Positions 42,748 to 52,953 of a stretch of 64,000 bases of DNA are shown here, piece by piece. A program made the position numbers and the translations under genes. The stretch is taken from positions 1 to 64,000 of the forward strand of contig CASDPA010000012.1 in NCBI GenBank assembly GCA_949282255.1. Reading direction: 5' to 3'. Within the stretch, counting starts at the first letter, position 1; the number at the start of each line of letters is the position of its first letter. This stretch comes from an uncultured Spirochaetales bacterium. GTDB lineage: Bacteria > Spirochaetota > Spirochaetia > Sphaerochaetales > Sphaerochaetaceae. A model generated the notes under the pieces. The model was not told the DNA's origin. It saw nothing but the letters and a program-made list of their open reading frames with translations, and made no database searches.

Positions 42748-43011
42748 ATGAAAATCATTCCACTTGGAGAGAGAGTTCTTCTAAAGGCAGCAAAGACCGA
42801 AGAAAAGACAGCTTCCGGAATCTATATTCCTCAGGCTGCACAGGAAAAGACGCAGATCGCCACCGTCGTCGCTGTGGGCACCAGTGAGGAGATCACTGTA
42901 AAAGTCGGGCAGAAGGTTCTGCATGACAAGTATGCGGGAACCGAGATCAAGGATGGTGGGGAAGATTATCTCATCCTCAATTACCAGGATATCCTGGCGG
43001 TGATCGAATAA
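42748..43011 (+). CDS. groES: co-chaperonin GroES
   Basis: An 87-residue GroES; seven copies form the lid of the GroEL folding chamber. The conserved start (MKIIPLGERVLLK), mobile loop (EEKTASGIYIPQAA) and KYAGTEIK...YLIL end are present. CGAGGTG precedes the ATG. It is monocistronic, with its own terminator and no groEL next to it, an arrangement known from spirochaetes. I see no CIRCE-type inverted repeat upstream. Confidence 0.93.
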   Translation: MKIIPLGERVLLKAAKTEEKTASGIYIPQAAQEKTQIATVVAVGTSEEITVKVGQKVLHDKYAGTEIKDGGEDYLILNYQDILAVIE

Positions 43012-43022
43012 AAGGTCTTTCG

Positions 43023-43047
43023 GGGTCGGAGTTTCCGACCCTTTTTT
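43023..43047 (+). terminator. terminator after groES
   Basis: GGGTCGG-AGTTT-CCGACCC followed by TTTTTT, 11 bases after the stop codon. It also lies at the 3' end of the convergent helicase gene. Confidence 0.92.
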
Positions 43048-45118
43048 AATAAAGGAAATTCTCTATCTTGCTTCCGACATTGCTAATCATGCAATCTTCT
43101 GGGACATAGCATTCGGGCAGACTGGAAAGAAGCGTGCGTCCATAATTCTTTGCAAGAATCCTATTATCGAGTATAAGCACCACGCCACGGTCATCCTCAC
43201 TTCTGATAAGACGTCCAAGCCCTTGCTTGAGCTTTATTGCAGCCTCAGGAACGGTGATCGACATAAATGATGATGAGCCTTTTTCATCCAAATGCCGGCA
43301 TCTTGCCTGATAGATCGGGGTCGTCGGTACGGTAAAAGGCAGCTTGACTATTATCACCAGCCGCAATGTGTTTCCCGGAGCATCAACCCCTTCCCAAAAA
43401 GATGAAGTTGCAAAGAGTGAAGAATCAACATGTTTCTTAAACGTATTAAGCAGTGTGTTTCTTGAGCCGCTGATGCCTTGGCAGTAAATCTCATGGCCTT
43501 TGAGGTTTTCCTTGACAATATAAAAAACCTCTTCAAGCATCTTTTTTGAAGTGAAAAGAACAAGTGCTCCTCCACCACTGTGGCAGATCGCTTCAGTGAT
43601 AACAGTAGAGGTATAGGTCATATATTCCTGCGAAGCCTCATTGCGGTACTGCTTGCCATCCAAAGGAAGGAGAAGCATAAGATTTTTCTTGTAAAGGAAC
43701 GGGGATTCAAACGATCCCTCCACGATGCTCCTGTCAGACAAGCCTATTTCAGATTTGAAATATCCGAAGCTTTTTGACACGGATAATGTTGCAGAGCAGA
43801 AAACAATACTTTTCAAATTATCATAGAAAATCGTTTTCATCATTTCTCCGACATTCATCGGGCTGATCTTGAGCTCGTATCTTGCACCGTTGTTTCTTTG
43901 TGCATAAGGTATCTGGTTCTCAAAATCCGAGAACCTTATCATATCTCGCAAATTGTCCGCAAGAAATAAAAGGACCTCGGACTGACGGAAAAGATTCTGC
44001 GCATGCTGGGCATCCTCCTCTGCAACTTCACCATCGATCATTGTAGAAAGAACCACATACAAATCGGCGATGTCCTTAGCCAGAGCCTCCGCTTCCTGCA
44101 GCACAGGGCGCACAAGCTGAAAAGCCTCGGGAGTCAGAAGAACCTCGGAGCCAGGGAAATTTGAAAGTATCACAGTAAGGCGCTCATCAAAGCTTTGGGA
44201 GGCCTTTCTCAGCTCCCTGATTCTTGAAAGCGCTTCTTTTCCAATGCCATGGCTCTTTTCATATTTCGAAAGATATTCGATCAAAGAGAGGTCAAAGAGA
44301 CGGGCATCCTTTTTCGTCAGAAAATCCAGAACAGCCTTCAAATCATCAAAGCAATAATTGCGGCTGAGTATTTCAGTAGCTTCTGCATCGAGGTGATGGG
44401 CTTCATCAAGGATGGCATAATCATATGATGGCAAAATCGCATTCTCGGTAAAATCGATCGAACACTCCTGGCGATGCTTTCCATCAATAAGGAAAATATG
44501 ATGATTAGTGACAACAAGGCGGGCCTTCAACGCTTCATTTCTTGCTTTATAGTAGAAGCATTCGTTTATATACGGGCACTTGCGACCTTTACAATCGTTT
44601 TCATCACTGCAAACATTTTGGAAAAAATCCACAAGCTTCCGGTCCCCCAAATCGGTCTTCTCCCCGGTTGTTGTACTTTTTATCCATTTTGAGAACCTTT
44701 TCAATTCCCCATCCTCATCCAGAGCTATGAGGCTTGACTGCTCCTCAAGATCCTTAAATCGTCTTATACAGGCATAGTTGCTCCTTCCATATAGGATTGC
44801 AATATTCTCGGTGAAATTCATTGCAGAGACCAGAAGAGGTATGTCCTTTTCAAAGAGCTGTTTCTGCAGGGTTATAGTGCTTGTGGCAACAACGACCTTG
44901 GCAGACCTGTCGGACATCAGACGCCTTATTGCAGGAACAAGATAAGCAAATGATTTTCCGGTTCCGGTTCCAGCTTCAATAACTGCCACAGTCCCATTCT
45001 CAAAAGCCTTTTCGATATCGAGGGCCATCTCGATCTGGCTATCCCTGTAGCAGTATGAACCGAGTACGGAAGAAAGAGGGCCATCAGGAGAGAAGAAAAC
45101 CTCCAGTGACTCACTCAT
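43046..45118 (-). CDS. dinG: DinG/XPD-type iron-sulfur DNA helicase
   Basis: A 690-residue superfamily 2 helicase. Walker A EAGTGTGKS is near residue 50, then TSTITLQKQL, the DEAH box (YAILDEAHHLDAEA) and C-terminal motifs ATSSFWEGVDAPG and GLGRLIRSEDDRG. Four cysteines between motifs I and II (VCSDENDCKGRKC...ECFY) fit the iron-sulfur cluster of the family. It lacks an exonuclease domain. The start at 45118 overlaps the response regulator stop; an ATG at 45124 has AGGGAG closer by and cannot be excluded. Last gene of the cvpA operon. Confidence 0.88.
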   Translation of the reverse strand: MSESLEVFFSPDGPLSSVLGSYCYRDSQIEMALDIEKAFENGTVAVIEAGTGTGKSFAYLVPAIRRLMSDRSAKVVVATSTITLQKQLFEKDIPLLVSAMNFTENIAILYGRSNYACIRRFKDLEEQSSLIALDEDGELKRFSKWIKSTTTGEKTDLGDRKLVDFFQNVCSDENDCKGRKCPYINECFYYKARNEALKARLVVTNHHIFLIDGKHRQECSIDFTENAILPSYDYAILDEAHHLDAEATEILSRNYCFDDLKAVLDFLTKKDARLFDLSLIEYLSKYEKSHGIGKEALSRIRELRKASQSFDERLTVILSNFPGSEVLLTPEAFQLVRPVLQEAEALAKDIADLYVVLSTMIDGEVAEEDAQHAQNLFRQSEVLLFLADNLRDMIRFSDFENQIPYAQRNNGARYELKISPMNVGEMMKTIFYDNLKSIVFCSATLSVSKSFGYFKSEIGLSDRSIVEGSFESPFLYKKNLMLLLPLDGKQYRNEASQEYMTYTSTVITEAICHSGGGALVLFTSKKMLEEVFYIVKENLKGHEIYCQGISGSRNTLLNTFKKHVDSSLFATSSFWEGVDAPGNTLRLVIIVKLPFTVPTTPIYQARCRHLDEKGSSSFMSITVPEAAIKLKQGLGRLIRSEDDRGVVLILDNRILAKNYGRTLLSSLPECYVPEDCMISNVGSKIENFLY

Positions 45119-46475
45119 TTTCATTTTCTCCCTTCCATGTGGAAATTTTTCTATAAAGGGTTTTTCTTCCAATCTGAAGAAGATCCGCAGCCTTGCTCAT
45201 GTTGCCGGAACAATAGGATATCATGGAAGTGATGATTTTCTTCTCTGCATCATCCATCGTAGTCGGTAAGCCTATTGAGACGGAGGAGGAAGGAACCGCT
45301 TCCGATATCTGCGCGGGTAAATCCTCAAGCTGGATGATGTTCCCCTTGGCCAAAACCACGGAACTTTCGATGCTGTTTTTCAGCTCCCTTATATTTCCCG
45401 GCCAGTCGTAACTTATCAGGGCTTTTCTTGCAGCAGTTGAAAAACCCTCGATCTTCCGCCCATCCTCCTCATTGAACTGCTTGAGAAATTCAAGCGACAG
45501 AAGCTCTATGTCCCCTTTCCTTTCCCTAAGCGGAGGAACCTCTATATGCACGACATTAAGCCGATAAAAAAGGTCCTCTCTAAAACGCCCGTTCTTAACC
45601 TCCTCTGCAAGATTGCGGTTTGTTGCAGTTATGATCCTGACATCGACATTGATTGTTTTTTCTCCACCTACTCTCTCAAACTGCCTCTCTTGAAGCACAC
45701 GAAGTATCTTGACCTGGGTGGACATATCTATCTCTCCGATCTCATCTAAAAAGATCGTACCACCATCTGCAAGCTCAAAACGTCCCTTTTTCTGGGCCGT
45801 GGCGCCTGTGAAAGCCCCTTTTTCATGACCAAAAAGCTCGCTTTCAAGAAGAGAAGAGCTCAAGGAGGCGCAATGGACCTTTATAAACGGCTTATCTTTC
45901 CTTGTAGACAGGGCTTGGAGTGCATCGGCGACAAGCTCCTTGCCTGTTCCGCTTTCCCCTGTGATAAGGACGCTTGCCTTTGTCGGGGCAACCTGGTTGA
46001 TTATCTGCATCATCTGCGCAACCTTGTTGCTCTTACCGATTATCTTCGAATACTGCTGCTGCCGTCTTAATTTGTCTATCTCCTCGGTAAGCTTACGGTT
46101 CTGCTCGGCAAGCATGCTGTTATAAATGCTTTTTTTGACAACAAGAATAAGCTTTTCGAGATCGACAGGCTTGGTGAAGAAATCTATAGCTCCATCACGC
46201 ATGGTCTCTACAGCCGTTTCAATCGTTCCATGCCCGGTCAAAACGATTACAGGAAGCGTTGGATAGGATGCACTGATTTTTTTCAAAAGATCATAACCTG
46301 ACATTCCAGGCATCCTCAAATCGGTTATGACAAGATCAATATTGTTGCTGTTTATCTTTTCCCAAGCCATCTGTCCGTCACTCGCGGTCAAAACATCATA
46401 TCCCTCGTCTTCGAAGGCATATTTCAAACCACTGACGATATTGGCCTCATCATCGCAGATCAAAAGAGTCGCCAC
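45111..46475 (-). CDS. NtrC-family sigma-54-dependent response regulator
   Basis: A 454-residue regulator with receiver domain (phospho-acceptor D52 in DLVITDLRMPG), AAA+ domain with Walker A GESGTGKE and the sigma-54 contact loop GAFTGA, and a Fis-type helix-turn-helix at the end (MSKAADLLQIGRKTLYRKIS). It activates sigma-54 promoters when phosphorylated by the kinase encoded directly upstream. The start is GTG at 46475, immediately after the kinase stop (TAGGTG) with GGAGG overlapping the kinase end. Target genes unknown. Confidence 0.92.
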   Translation of the reverse strand: MATLLICDDEANIVSGLKYAFEDEGYDVLTASDGQMAWEKINSNNIDLVITDLRMPGMSGYDLLKKISASYPTLPVIVLTGHGTIETAVETMRDGAIDFFTKPVDLEKLILVVKKSIYNSMLAEQNRKLTEEIDKLRRQQQYSKIIGKSNKVAQMMQIINQVAPTKASVLITGESGTGKELVADALQALSTRKDKPFIKVHCASLSSSLLESELFGHEKGAFTGATAQKKGRFELADGGTIFLDEIGEIDMSTQVKILRVLQERQFERVGGEKTINVDVRIITATNRNLAEEVKNGRFREDLFYRLNVVHIEVPPLRERKGDIELLSLEFLKQFNEEDGRKIEGFSTAARKALISYDWPGNIRELKNSIESSVVLAKGNIIQLEDLPAQISEAVPSSSVSIGLPTTMDDAEKKIITSMISYCSGNMSKAADLLQIGRKTLYRKISTWKGENENE

Positions 46476-47639
46476 CTATTCCTCCTTGCTTTCAATAGCC
46501 TTGCGTTCCGAAGGCGGAATGGGGAATTTGAAGGAAAAGGAAGTTCCCATCCCGACCTTGCTGTCGAATTCTATATCCGCTTTGTGTGCATTCATTATTT
46601 TCAAAACTGCGGTAAGCCCGAGACCGGTCCCGCCTTCACTCTTGGTGGTGTAATAAGGCTCAAAAATCTTTTTCTGCTGCTCCTCGGTCATACCACATCC
46701 ATTGTCGGAGATGGTAACACGTACAAAATCTCCATCGGGCTTGCTTTCAAGGATGAGAACACCTCCTGTCTTCATCGCATAAAAACTATTGTTGATGATA
46801 TTCAAAAACGCCCGGCGAAGAAGCTTTGAATCCAGCATAATAGAAGGCAGGAACGGCTCAAGATGAAGTTCAACCGTGATATTCTTCTGCAGGGCCTCAA
46901 CTGCGATGAAATCTGCAAGCTCATTGAGAATATCATTGATCCTATCAAGCTTGAGGTTTATATCAATCGGTTTTACAGCAAAAAGGAAATCCACTGCAAT
47001 CTCATTGAGCCTTTCCGTCTCCTGGTCAAGCACATCAAGAAATTCCTCCGCCTTGTCCATCCCCTTGCCGCTGGAGACAGCTTTTCGCAACAAAGAAATA
47101 TATATACGCATCGCAGCAAGAGGATTTTTTATATCATGAGCAACTCCGGCTGCCATTGTGGTCATGCTTGCAAGGGCTTCGGTGTTTCTCAGCTTCATCT
47201 CCTTTTTAAGCATTTCCGTAATATCCTCAAAACAGATATCAAGGTATTCCGAATCCGACAACATGAATGGAGTAAAAGAAATCCTTATTGTTTTTATCTC
47301 CCCTTCTCCAAAAGAAAAATCCCTGCTTTCAAGACTTTCCTCACCGGTAGATATCTTTAGAAGATATTTTTTTATGTCCGGATCCTTTACAACATCCAAA
47401 AGACTCTTACCCTCTTTGAATGAAATCTGATGCAAAGGAATCATTTTCGAAAGGCTGCGGTTCAAAAGGCATATCCTCCAGCTTTTCTTATCGACTATTA
47501 TATGCCCGGTCTTTTCCCTGTCGAATGTTTCACGGAGAAGATCATACTCTCCCATCACCCCTTCCAAAATGGTATTGAGATGCTCCTTTCCTACCTCTTT
47601 GCCTTCTTCAAGTATCTTTCTAAGAATTTTTGTAGACAA
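46476..47639 (-). CDS. PAS-domain sensor histidine kinase, NtrB-like
   Basis: A 387-residue cytosolic kinase: helical N-terminus, PAS-like domain (about 40-150), phospho-acceptor motif AAGVAHDIKNPLAAMR (about 165) and an ATPase domain with NNSFYAMKTGG, DNGCGM and GGTGLGL. No membrane helix, so it senses an internal signal. I chose TTG at 47639 as start because GGGAGG lies 6 bases before it; this gives a 20-base overlap with the delta-prime gene. Upstream in-frame ATGs would lie deep in that gene. Pairs with the NtrC-type regulator. Confidence 0.85.
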   Translation of the reverse strand: MSTKILRKILEEGKEVGKEHLNTILEGVMGEYDLLRETFDREKTGHIIVDKKSWRICLLNRSLSKMIPLHQISFKEGKSLLDVVKDPDIKKYLLKISTGEESLESRDFSFGEGEIKTIRISFTPFMLSDSEYLDICFEDITEMLKKEMKLRNTEALASMTTMAAGVAHDIKNPLAAMRIYISLLRKAVSSGKGMDKAEEFLDVLDQETERLNEIAVDFLFAVKPIDINLKLDRINDILNELADFIAVEALQKNITVELHLEPFLPSIMLDSKLLRRAFLNIINNSFYAMKTGGVLILESKPDGDFVRVTISDNGCGMTEEQQKKIFEPYYTTKSEGGTGLGLTAVLKIMNAHKADIEFDSKVGMGTSFSFKFPIPPSERKAIESKEE

Positions 47640-48774
47640 GAGAAGCCTCCCGTAAAACCAGGTCATACCCGTTTCGGAGCCCCTGATTGAAAATGCCGAT
47701 GCTTTCAGAAGCATCATCCATAAGCCCCATCATCCGTGCAATCATATGATAAGGCCTGCAAGATGTCTGCATATCACTTTTCAAATGCTTTATAACCAAT
47801 TTCTTAAAATACTCCTCTCCTCCACTCTTTTCAAGAAAGGAGAAAAGTGAATTAAGCGTGTCCGGATCCCTTTTCTGAAGGCCAAAAAGCATCTGGTGAA
47901 AATCAGATGCATATTTTTCAAGCATCTGTCTTTCTTTTTCCTCAACTGCCTGACGGAAGAAGAACTCATCAAGATCATCAAATTCCCTTTGGCTGTAAAA
48001 TTCTTCCTTTAAAAAAGCATTCAGATGATCTTTGGAAGGAGAAAAGAACGTGAATTTGACAACCCTGGAAAGGATTGTCGGTAAAATTCTTTGTGGATTG
48101 TCACTTATCAAAAAGAAATAGCCATTCTCCGGCGGTTCTTCTAGAATCTTCAAAAGAGCATTTTTCGAAGCATCCTGAGCCTGTTCAATGTTCTCAACGA
48201 TCACAAATCTCCGCTCTCCTCCACGCCGGAGATAATTCTGTATCAGGCGGACATCATCGACCATCAGCCCACCCTTTTTCCTTCCTTTTGTAAGAAAATC
48301 CTTGCTCAGGACATCCTCCATTATCCCTTCTGAAATCGAAAAGAGTTTCTTCTTATCCTCTTCGGATGTGGCTGTAAGATCAAAAAGCTTTTCCTGTATC
48401 GAAGCGGCCTTGTCAAAGAGTCTGTCTTTCTTTTGGTCCGTCCCCTGTTCCTGCAAAGCAGGATGATATTGCAAAAGCGCCTTCCTGATTTCCCGGATAA
48501 AATGATTTTTCATCTTAAGCGATGTTTTTTCTTTCAAAAGGTTATATGCGCTCGTCACCGATACAAGAAGATTTCTTTGGGGAATATAAACTATGTTGTC
48601 GCAATCAAGCAGCACAGCCCTGTCATCCCTGTTGTCTATGTGAAAGGCAAGTTCAAGCGCGGTTGTGAGACGTCCGGACATTCTTGGTCCTGCAAAAAGA
48701 AGGGATCTTGACAGTTTTCCGCTGTCAAAACCACCGAATACACCGTCATGGACAAAAGAATCCGCCAGCCTCAT
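47620..48774 (-). CDS. holB: DNA polymerase III delta-prime-like clamp loader protein
   Basis: A 384-residue protein with the clamp loader AAA+ pattern: GPRMSGRLTTALELAF in the Walker A place (the P-loop is degenerate, as usual for delta prime), MVDDVRLIQNYL, VENIEQAQDASKNALLKILEEPPE and ILSRVVKFTF. It helps load the sliding clamp during replication. The first 53 residues of the longer frame are an overlap with cvpA; the ATG at 48774 shares its A with the cvpA stop (TGATG). An inserted segment of about 70 residues follows the P-loop. Confidence 0.82.
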   Translation of the reverse strand: MRLADSFVHDGVFGGFDSGKLSRSLLFAGPRMSGRLTTALELAFHIDNRDDRAVLLDCDNIVYIPQRNLLVSVTSAYNLLKEKTSLKMKNHFIREIRKALLQYHPALQEQGTDQKKDRLFDKAASIQEKLFDLTATSEEDKKKLFSISEGIMEDVLSKDFLTKGRKKGGLMVDDVRLIQNYLRRGGERRFVIVENIEQAQDASKNALLKILEEPPENGYFFLISDNPQRILPTILSRVVKFTFFSPSKDHLNAFLKEEFYSQREFDDLDEFFFRQAVEEKERQMLEKYASDFHQMLFGLQKRDPDTLNSLFSFLEKSGGEEYFKKLVIKHLKSDMQTSCRPYHMIARMMGLMDDASESIGIFNQGLRNGYDLVLREASLVYKNS

Positions 48775-49283
48775 CAAAGGGACCCCTTTACAAAACCGAC
48801 CGTACCGGAATAAAACGGCCTGATTATATGCTTGACTATGAACGAGGAATCGAGATGCGGGCGAAGTGATGAGAATACAGGAATCCCGTCGACTGCAGCA
48901 GCAAGCACTCCGATTATTATCAGGCAAAGACACAAGGAAAACAATCCACCGAGTATCTTATCTATCGCGCTCAGTCCGACCTCTTCCAAAAAGGAAGCAA
49001 AAATGCATGCCAGAAGCCTTATCACAAGATATACCCCACCCATTAAAAGTATGACCGATATATATGTAGCCCAAAGCGGTGTAAGAACGCTGTTCTCAAT
49101 AATGATTGCAGCCAGAGGCTTTGTAAAAAAATGCACGGACAAGAATCCCAACACTATCCCTGGAAGCCAGCTTATGCTTCTGATCACTCCCTTGAGCACG
49201 CCTCCTAAAACCGAAAGAATAAGGAAAACAGCCAAAACGAGATCAAGGATGCTTATGCCGAGTCCTGATATCAAAACAATCAT
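48774..49283 (-). CDS. cvpA: CvpA family membrane protein
   Basis: A 169-residue membrane protein with four hydrophobic segments (about 10-27, 33-53, 66-95 and 105-130) and the family's [20 protein letters not shown] start. Known roles of the family are in envelope homeostasis and colicin V export; the molecular function is unclear. GGAGAG precedes the ATG. First gene of the operon that runs through holB and the two-component system to dinG; divergent from secA. Confidence 0.8.
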   Translation of the reverse strand: MIVLISGLGISILDLVLAVFLILSVLGGVLKGVIRSISWLPGIVLGFLSVHFFTKPLAAIIIENSVLTPLWATYISVILLMGGVYLVIRLLACIFASFLEEVGLSAIDKILGGLFSLCLCLIIIGVLAAAVDGIPVFSSLRPHLDSSFIVKHIIRPFYSGTVGFVKGSL

Positions 49284-49367
49284 CCAAAACTCTCCATTAT
49301 AAATATAATAGCCAAAAAAAGGGCTGTCTTCCTACCATTTTTTCAATCTTTTTATTATTATTCAGTT

Positions 49368-52118
49368 ATGGCTAATTTTTTATATGCACTCTTCGGAGGC
49401 ACCAAACACGACAGGGACATGAAACATCTTTCCCCGATTGTAGAGAAGATAAACAGTGAAGAGAAATGGGCGCAAAGCCTTGATAAGGAAGCTTTTTCAG
49501 CCCAGACTGAAGAATGGAAAAAAGAAATCAGGGACGGAAAAAGTCTCGATGAAATCCTGCCAAAAGCATTCGCCCTCGCCCGAGAAGCTGCAAGAAGGGT
49601 TCTGGGAGAAAGGCATTATGATGTGCAGATGATGGGAGCCATCACCCTCCACGAGGGTAAAATCATGGAGCTTAAGACGGGAGAGGGAAAAACCTTGGCC
49701 TGCGTCCCTGCCGCATATCTTAATGCGCTTGAGGGGAAAGGCGTCCATATCGTTACAGTCAACGATTATCTTGCCAAGCGTGATGCCGAGTGGATGGGTC
49801 CTGTATACGAGTATCTTGGATTGAAAACAGGCGTGATAACAAGCGAAATGGATCCCCAGACCAAAAGAGAAAACTATCAGGCCGATGTGACATATGGAAC
49901 AAATAACGAATTTGGTTTCGATTATCTGAGGGATAATATGAAGCTGCGTCTTTCCGACAAGATCCAGCCAAGACATCACTACTGCATTGTCGATGAAATC
50001 GACTCTATCCTCATTGATGAGGCGCGCACACCTTTGATCATATCCGGCCAGGGAGAGGATGATACGCCGAAAGTGAGGGCTGCAAACGCCATCGTGCCTC
50101 TTTTGAAAGAATGTGAGAAAAATCCTGAGACAGGCGATTACTACGAGCTGACAGCAATGGAAAAGCTTGACAGGGAAACCGCGCTGAAATTCGATGAGAA
50201 AGGTGATTACAAGCTTGATGAGAAAAGCAAGCGTGTCACCTTCACAAAACAGGGAATGACGCATATGGAAAGCCTGTTGAAATCGACTGGCGCGCTTGCA
50301 CCTGCAAAGGATGAAGAAGGAAACACCGTATACAGCCTTTATGACGGAGAGAATTTCGAGCTTGTGCACTACGTGACACAGGCTGTCAGGGCACACCGTC
50401 TTTTTGAAAAGGATGTCGATTACATGGTGAAGGATGGAGAGGTTCAGATAGTCGACGAATTCACCGGCCGGGTACTTCCCGGAAGAAGGTATTCCGACGG
50501 ACTTCATCAGGCAATTGAGGCAAAAGAGAATGTCAAGGTGCTTGGACAGAGTAAAACCTTTGCTACCATCACATTCCAGAATTTTTTCAGGATGTATGAT
50601 AAGCTTTCCGGCATGACCGGTACGGCAGATACCGAAGCGGGAGAATTCAAGCAGATATATGGACTTGATGTTGTGGTAATTCCTACAAACAGACCTGTCA
50701 TAAGAAAAGACCTGAAGGATCTCATCTATTATGACGAAAAATCGAAATTCAACGCAATCGTCGAAGAGGTGAAAAAGATCCATGAGACCGGCCAGCCTAT
50801 TTTGATCGGTACGGTATCCATTGAGAAATCAGAAATCCTTTCTGCGTTGCTGCGGCGTAATGGTATAAAGCATGAAGTGCTCAATGCGAAGAACCATGCA
50901 AGGGAAGCCTATATAATTGGAGAGGCGGGAAGCAAAGGAGCAGTCACAATAGCAACAAACATGGCTGGACGAGGAACCGATATCAAGCTCGGAGGAAGTC
51001 CGGAACACCTTGCAAGAAAAAAATGCGGGACAGAGGCAAGCCTTGAAGAATATCAAGCCGCGCTCAAAGAGGTTGAGGGAGAATGGAAAAAAGCCCAGCA
51101 GGAAGTCATAGCTCTTGGAGGACTTTATATCATAGGTTCTGAAAGGCATGAATCAAGGAGAATCGACAACCAGCTCAGAGGTAGAAGCGGAAGACAGGGA
51201 GACCCTGGTACAAGCAGATTCTATGTATCTTTGGAAGACAGCCTGATGAGACTGTTTGCTAAAGAAGGGCTGAGGGAAATGATCGGACGTCTTGGACTAA
51301 AGGATGGTTCGGCAATAGAGCATAAAATGCTTGACAATGCAATCGAAAAAGCCCAGGAAAAGGTTGAGGCGAGGAACTTTGAGATACGTAAGCATCTTCT
51401 TGAATATGATGATGTGCTTAACGAACAGAGAAACTACATATATTCGGAAAGGGACAAGATACTTTCCTCAAACGATCTCAGCGTCCGTGTTCTTACTAAC
51501 ATTTCCAACATACTTGATTACCTTAAAGAGGAAAATAAAGGGGATGGTAAAGCCTATCTTGAAGCGGCAAAATCGTTCTTCAACCTCAATATGGAAGGGC
51601 TTGATGAGAATAATGTATATCAGCTTATAGAGCAGGATATCAGACAAAAAGAGGAAAAAGCCAGTAAGGAAGAATTCAATTCTTTTATACGCTATGTTTA
51701 CCTTCGCAATATAGACAGGCGTTGGATAGACCACCTGGATGCGCTTGAAGAGTTGAAGGAAGCGGCCCATCTGATGAGCTATGCGCAGAAAAATCCCCTT
51801 GTCGAATATAAGAACACAGCAAGCGACGCATTCGATGAGATGATTTCCGAGATCTCAGATGCGGTTGCCAAGACTGTTGTGTCTGTCAGGATCATGACAG
51901 AAAGGGAGCGCAAGGAGCAGATACTCCGCGCCCAGCACAAGAGTCTTTCAACAGCTTCAGAGGAAAGAAAAGGTGTAAGCCGCGGCACCGCAGTATCAAG
52001 CCAGCAGGACGGAACTTCAATCCAGGTCAGACGTACAAGCCCCAAAATCGGAAGAAATGATCCCTGTCCATGCGGCTCAGGGAAAAAATATAAGAACTGC
52101 TGCGGACGTAATCTTTAG
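49368..52118 (+). CDS. secA: preprotein translocase ATPase SecA
   Basis: A 916-residue motor that pushes unfolded proteins through SecYEG. Walker [11 protein letters not shown] is near residue 103, [15 protein letters not shown] follows, then the preprotein-binding insert, [23 protein letters not shown] and a C-terminal zinc motif [13 protein letters not shown]. That motif normally binds SecB and lipids. No clear ribosome binding site precedes the ATG, yet the protein start ([11 protein letters not shown]) looks right. Monocistronic with a hairpin after it. Confidence 0.96.
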   Translation: MANFLYALFGGTKHDRDMKHLSPIVEKINSEEKWAQSLDKEAFSAQTEEWKKEIRDGKSLDEILPKAFALAREAARRVLGERHYDVQMMGAITLHEGKIMELKTGEGKTLACVPAAYLNALEGKGVHIVTVNDYLAKRDAEWMGPVYEYLGLKTGVITSEMDPQTKRENYQADVTYGTNNEFGFDYLRDNMKLRLSDKIQPRHHYCIVDEIDSILIDEARTPLIISGQGEDDTPKVRAANAIVPLLKECEKNPETGDYYELTAMEKLDRETALKFDEKGDYKLDEKSKRVTFTKQGMTHMESLLKSTGALAPAKDEEGNTVYSLYDGENFELVHYVTQAVRAHRLFEKDVDYMVKDGEVQIVDEFTGRVLPGRRYSDGLHQAIEAKENVKVLGQSKTFATITFQNFFRMYDKLSGMTGTADTEAGEFKQIYGLDVVVIPTNRPVIRKDLKDLIYYDEKSKFNAIVEEVKKIHETGQPILIGTVSIEKSEILSALLRRNGIKHEVLNAKNHAREAYIIGEAGSKGAVTIATNMAGRGTDIKLGGSPEHLARKKCGTEASLEEYQAALKEVEGEWKKAQQEVIALGGLYIIGSERHESRRIDNQLRGRSGRQGDPGTSRFYVSLEDSLMRLFAKEGLREMIGRLGLKDGSAIEHKMLDNAIEKAQEKVEARNFEIRKHLLEYDDVLNEQRNYIYSERDKILSSNDLSVRVLTNISNILDYLKEENKGDGKAYLEAAKSFFNLNMEGLDENNVYQLIEQDIRQKEEKASKEEFNSFIRYVYLRNIDRRWIDHLDALEELKEAAHLMSYAQKNPLVEYKNTASDAFDEMISEISDAVAKTVVSVRIMTERERKEQILRAQHKSLSTASEERKGVSRGTAVSSQQDGTSIQVRRTSPKIGRNDPCPCGSGKKYKNCCGRNL

Positions 52119-52124
52119 CCATAA

Positions 52125-52140
52125 AGGGCCTCACGGCCCT
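52125..52140 (+). terminator. hairpin after secA
   Basis: AGGGCC-TCAC-GGCCCT followed by ATTTGG, 6 bases after the secA stop. Short T-tract, so possibly leaky into the esterase gene. Confidence 0.6.
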
Positions 52141-52158
52141 ATTTGGGGGAGATATTTG

Positions 52159-52953
52159 ATGAAAGATAAAATCGATCTTTTCCTTTTTGTCGGGCAGTCA
52201 AACATGGCGGGACGCGGAGATGCGGAAATTGCTGAAAAGCCGATTGAAGGTGCCGCTTATGAATTTCGTGCGGTTTCAGATGACAGCAGACTATATCCGC
52301 TCCATGAGCCTTTTGGAAAATTTGAAAACAGGGAAGATGGAATTGACGACAGATGGGGAAGCATATATGCTAAATCAGGAGACCTTGTCTCTGCATTTAC
52401 GAATATGTGGTTCAAAAGAACCGGCACTTCAATTGTAGGAGTATCTGCATCCAAGGGCGGATCTTCAATAAAGGAATGGATTCCTGGAACGAAATATCAT
52501 CAGGACATGTTGTCCCGCCTTGATCGGGCAGTTTCATTTTTACAGCGTGATAATATTGAAATAAGACATGTTTATGCCTTGTTCTGCCAAGGGGAGACCG
52601 ATGGGGATCTGAAGACGGATAAAGACCAATACAAATCCATGTTCAAGGAGTTTTTGTCATCTTTGAAGGAGAATGGAATAGAAAAGATATTCGTGATTCT
52701 TATCGGTAAATGTAATATTGAAGGGAAATACGATTCATATGATGAAATCAGAAAAGCCCAGGAAGAACTCTCAAAGGAAAATGAGGATGTGGTTATTGTC
52801 AGCAGGCTTTTGGAGACATTTCTGGAAAAAGGGCTTATGAAGGATGAATTCCATTACTTTCAAAAAGGCTATGATATCGTCGGGAGGGATGCCGCACAAA
52901 ATGCAGCAGACCATATCATCTCCTCTATAGGAAAAGCATGGGATCAAGCTTGA
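52159..52953 (+). CDS. SGNH-fold carbohydrate esterase (sialate O-acetylesterase-like)
   Basis: A 264-residue esterase. The nucleophile S14 is in FLFVGQSNMAGRGD, the typical start of the SASA/DUF303 family; SASKGGSSIKEW and FCQGETDGD provide the oxyanion residues, and the DEFHYFQKGYD end the Asp/His pair. It should remove acetyl groups from sugars such as xylan side chains or sialic acid. No signal peptide, so it acts in the cytosol. The start at 52159 follows GGGGGAGA; a longer frame starting within secA is an artefact. Converges on the M23-like gene with a 29-base overlap. Confidence 0.8.
   Translation: MKDKIDLFLFVGQSNMAGRGDAEIAEKPIEGAAYEFRAVSDDSRLYPLHEPFGKFENREDGIDDRWGSIYAKSGDLVSAFTNMWFKRTGTSIVGVSASKGGSSIKEWIPGTKYHQDMLSRLDRAVSFLQRDNIEIRHVYALFCQGETDGDLKTDKDQYKSMFKEFLSSLKENGIEKIFVILIGKCNIEGKYDSYDEIRKAQEELSKENEDVVIVSRLLETFLEKGLMKDEFHYFQKGYDIVGRDAAQNAADHIISSIGKAWDQA

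Noticed and set aside
49497-50783. 428-codon minus-strand frame
   Set aside because: It is entirely antisense to secA, lacks a ribosome binding site, and has the cysteine-rich, irregular composition typical of a shadow frame.
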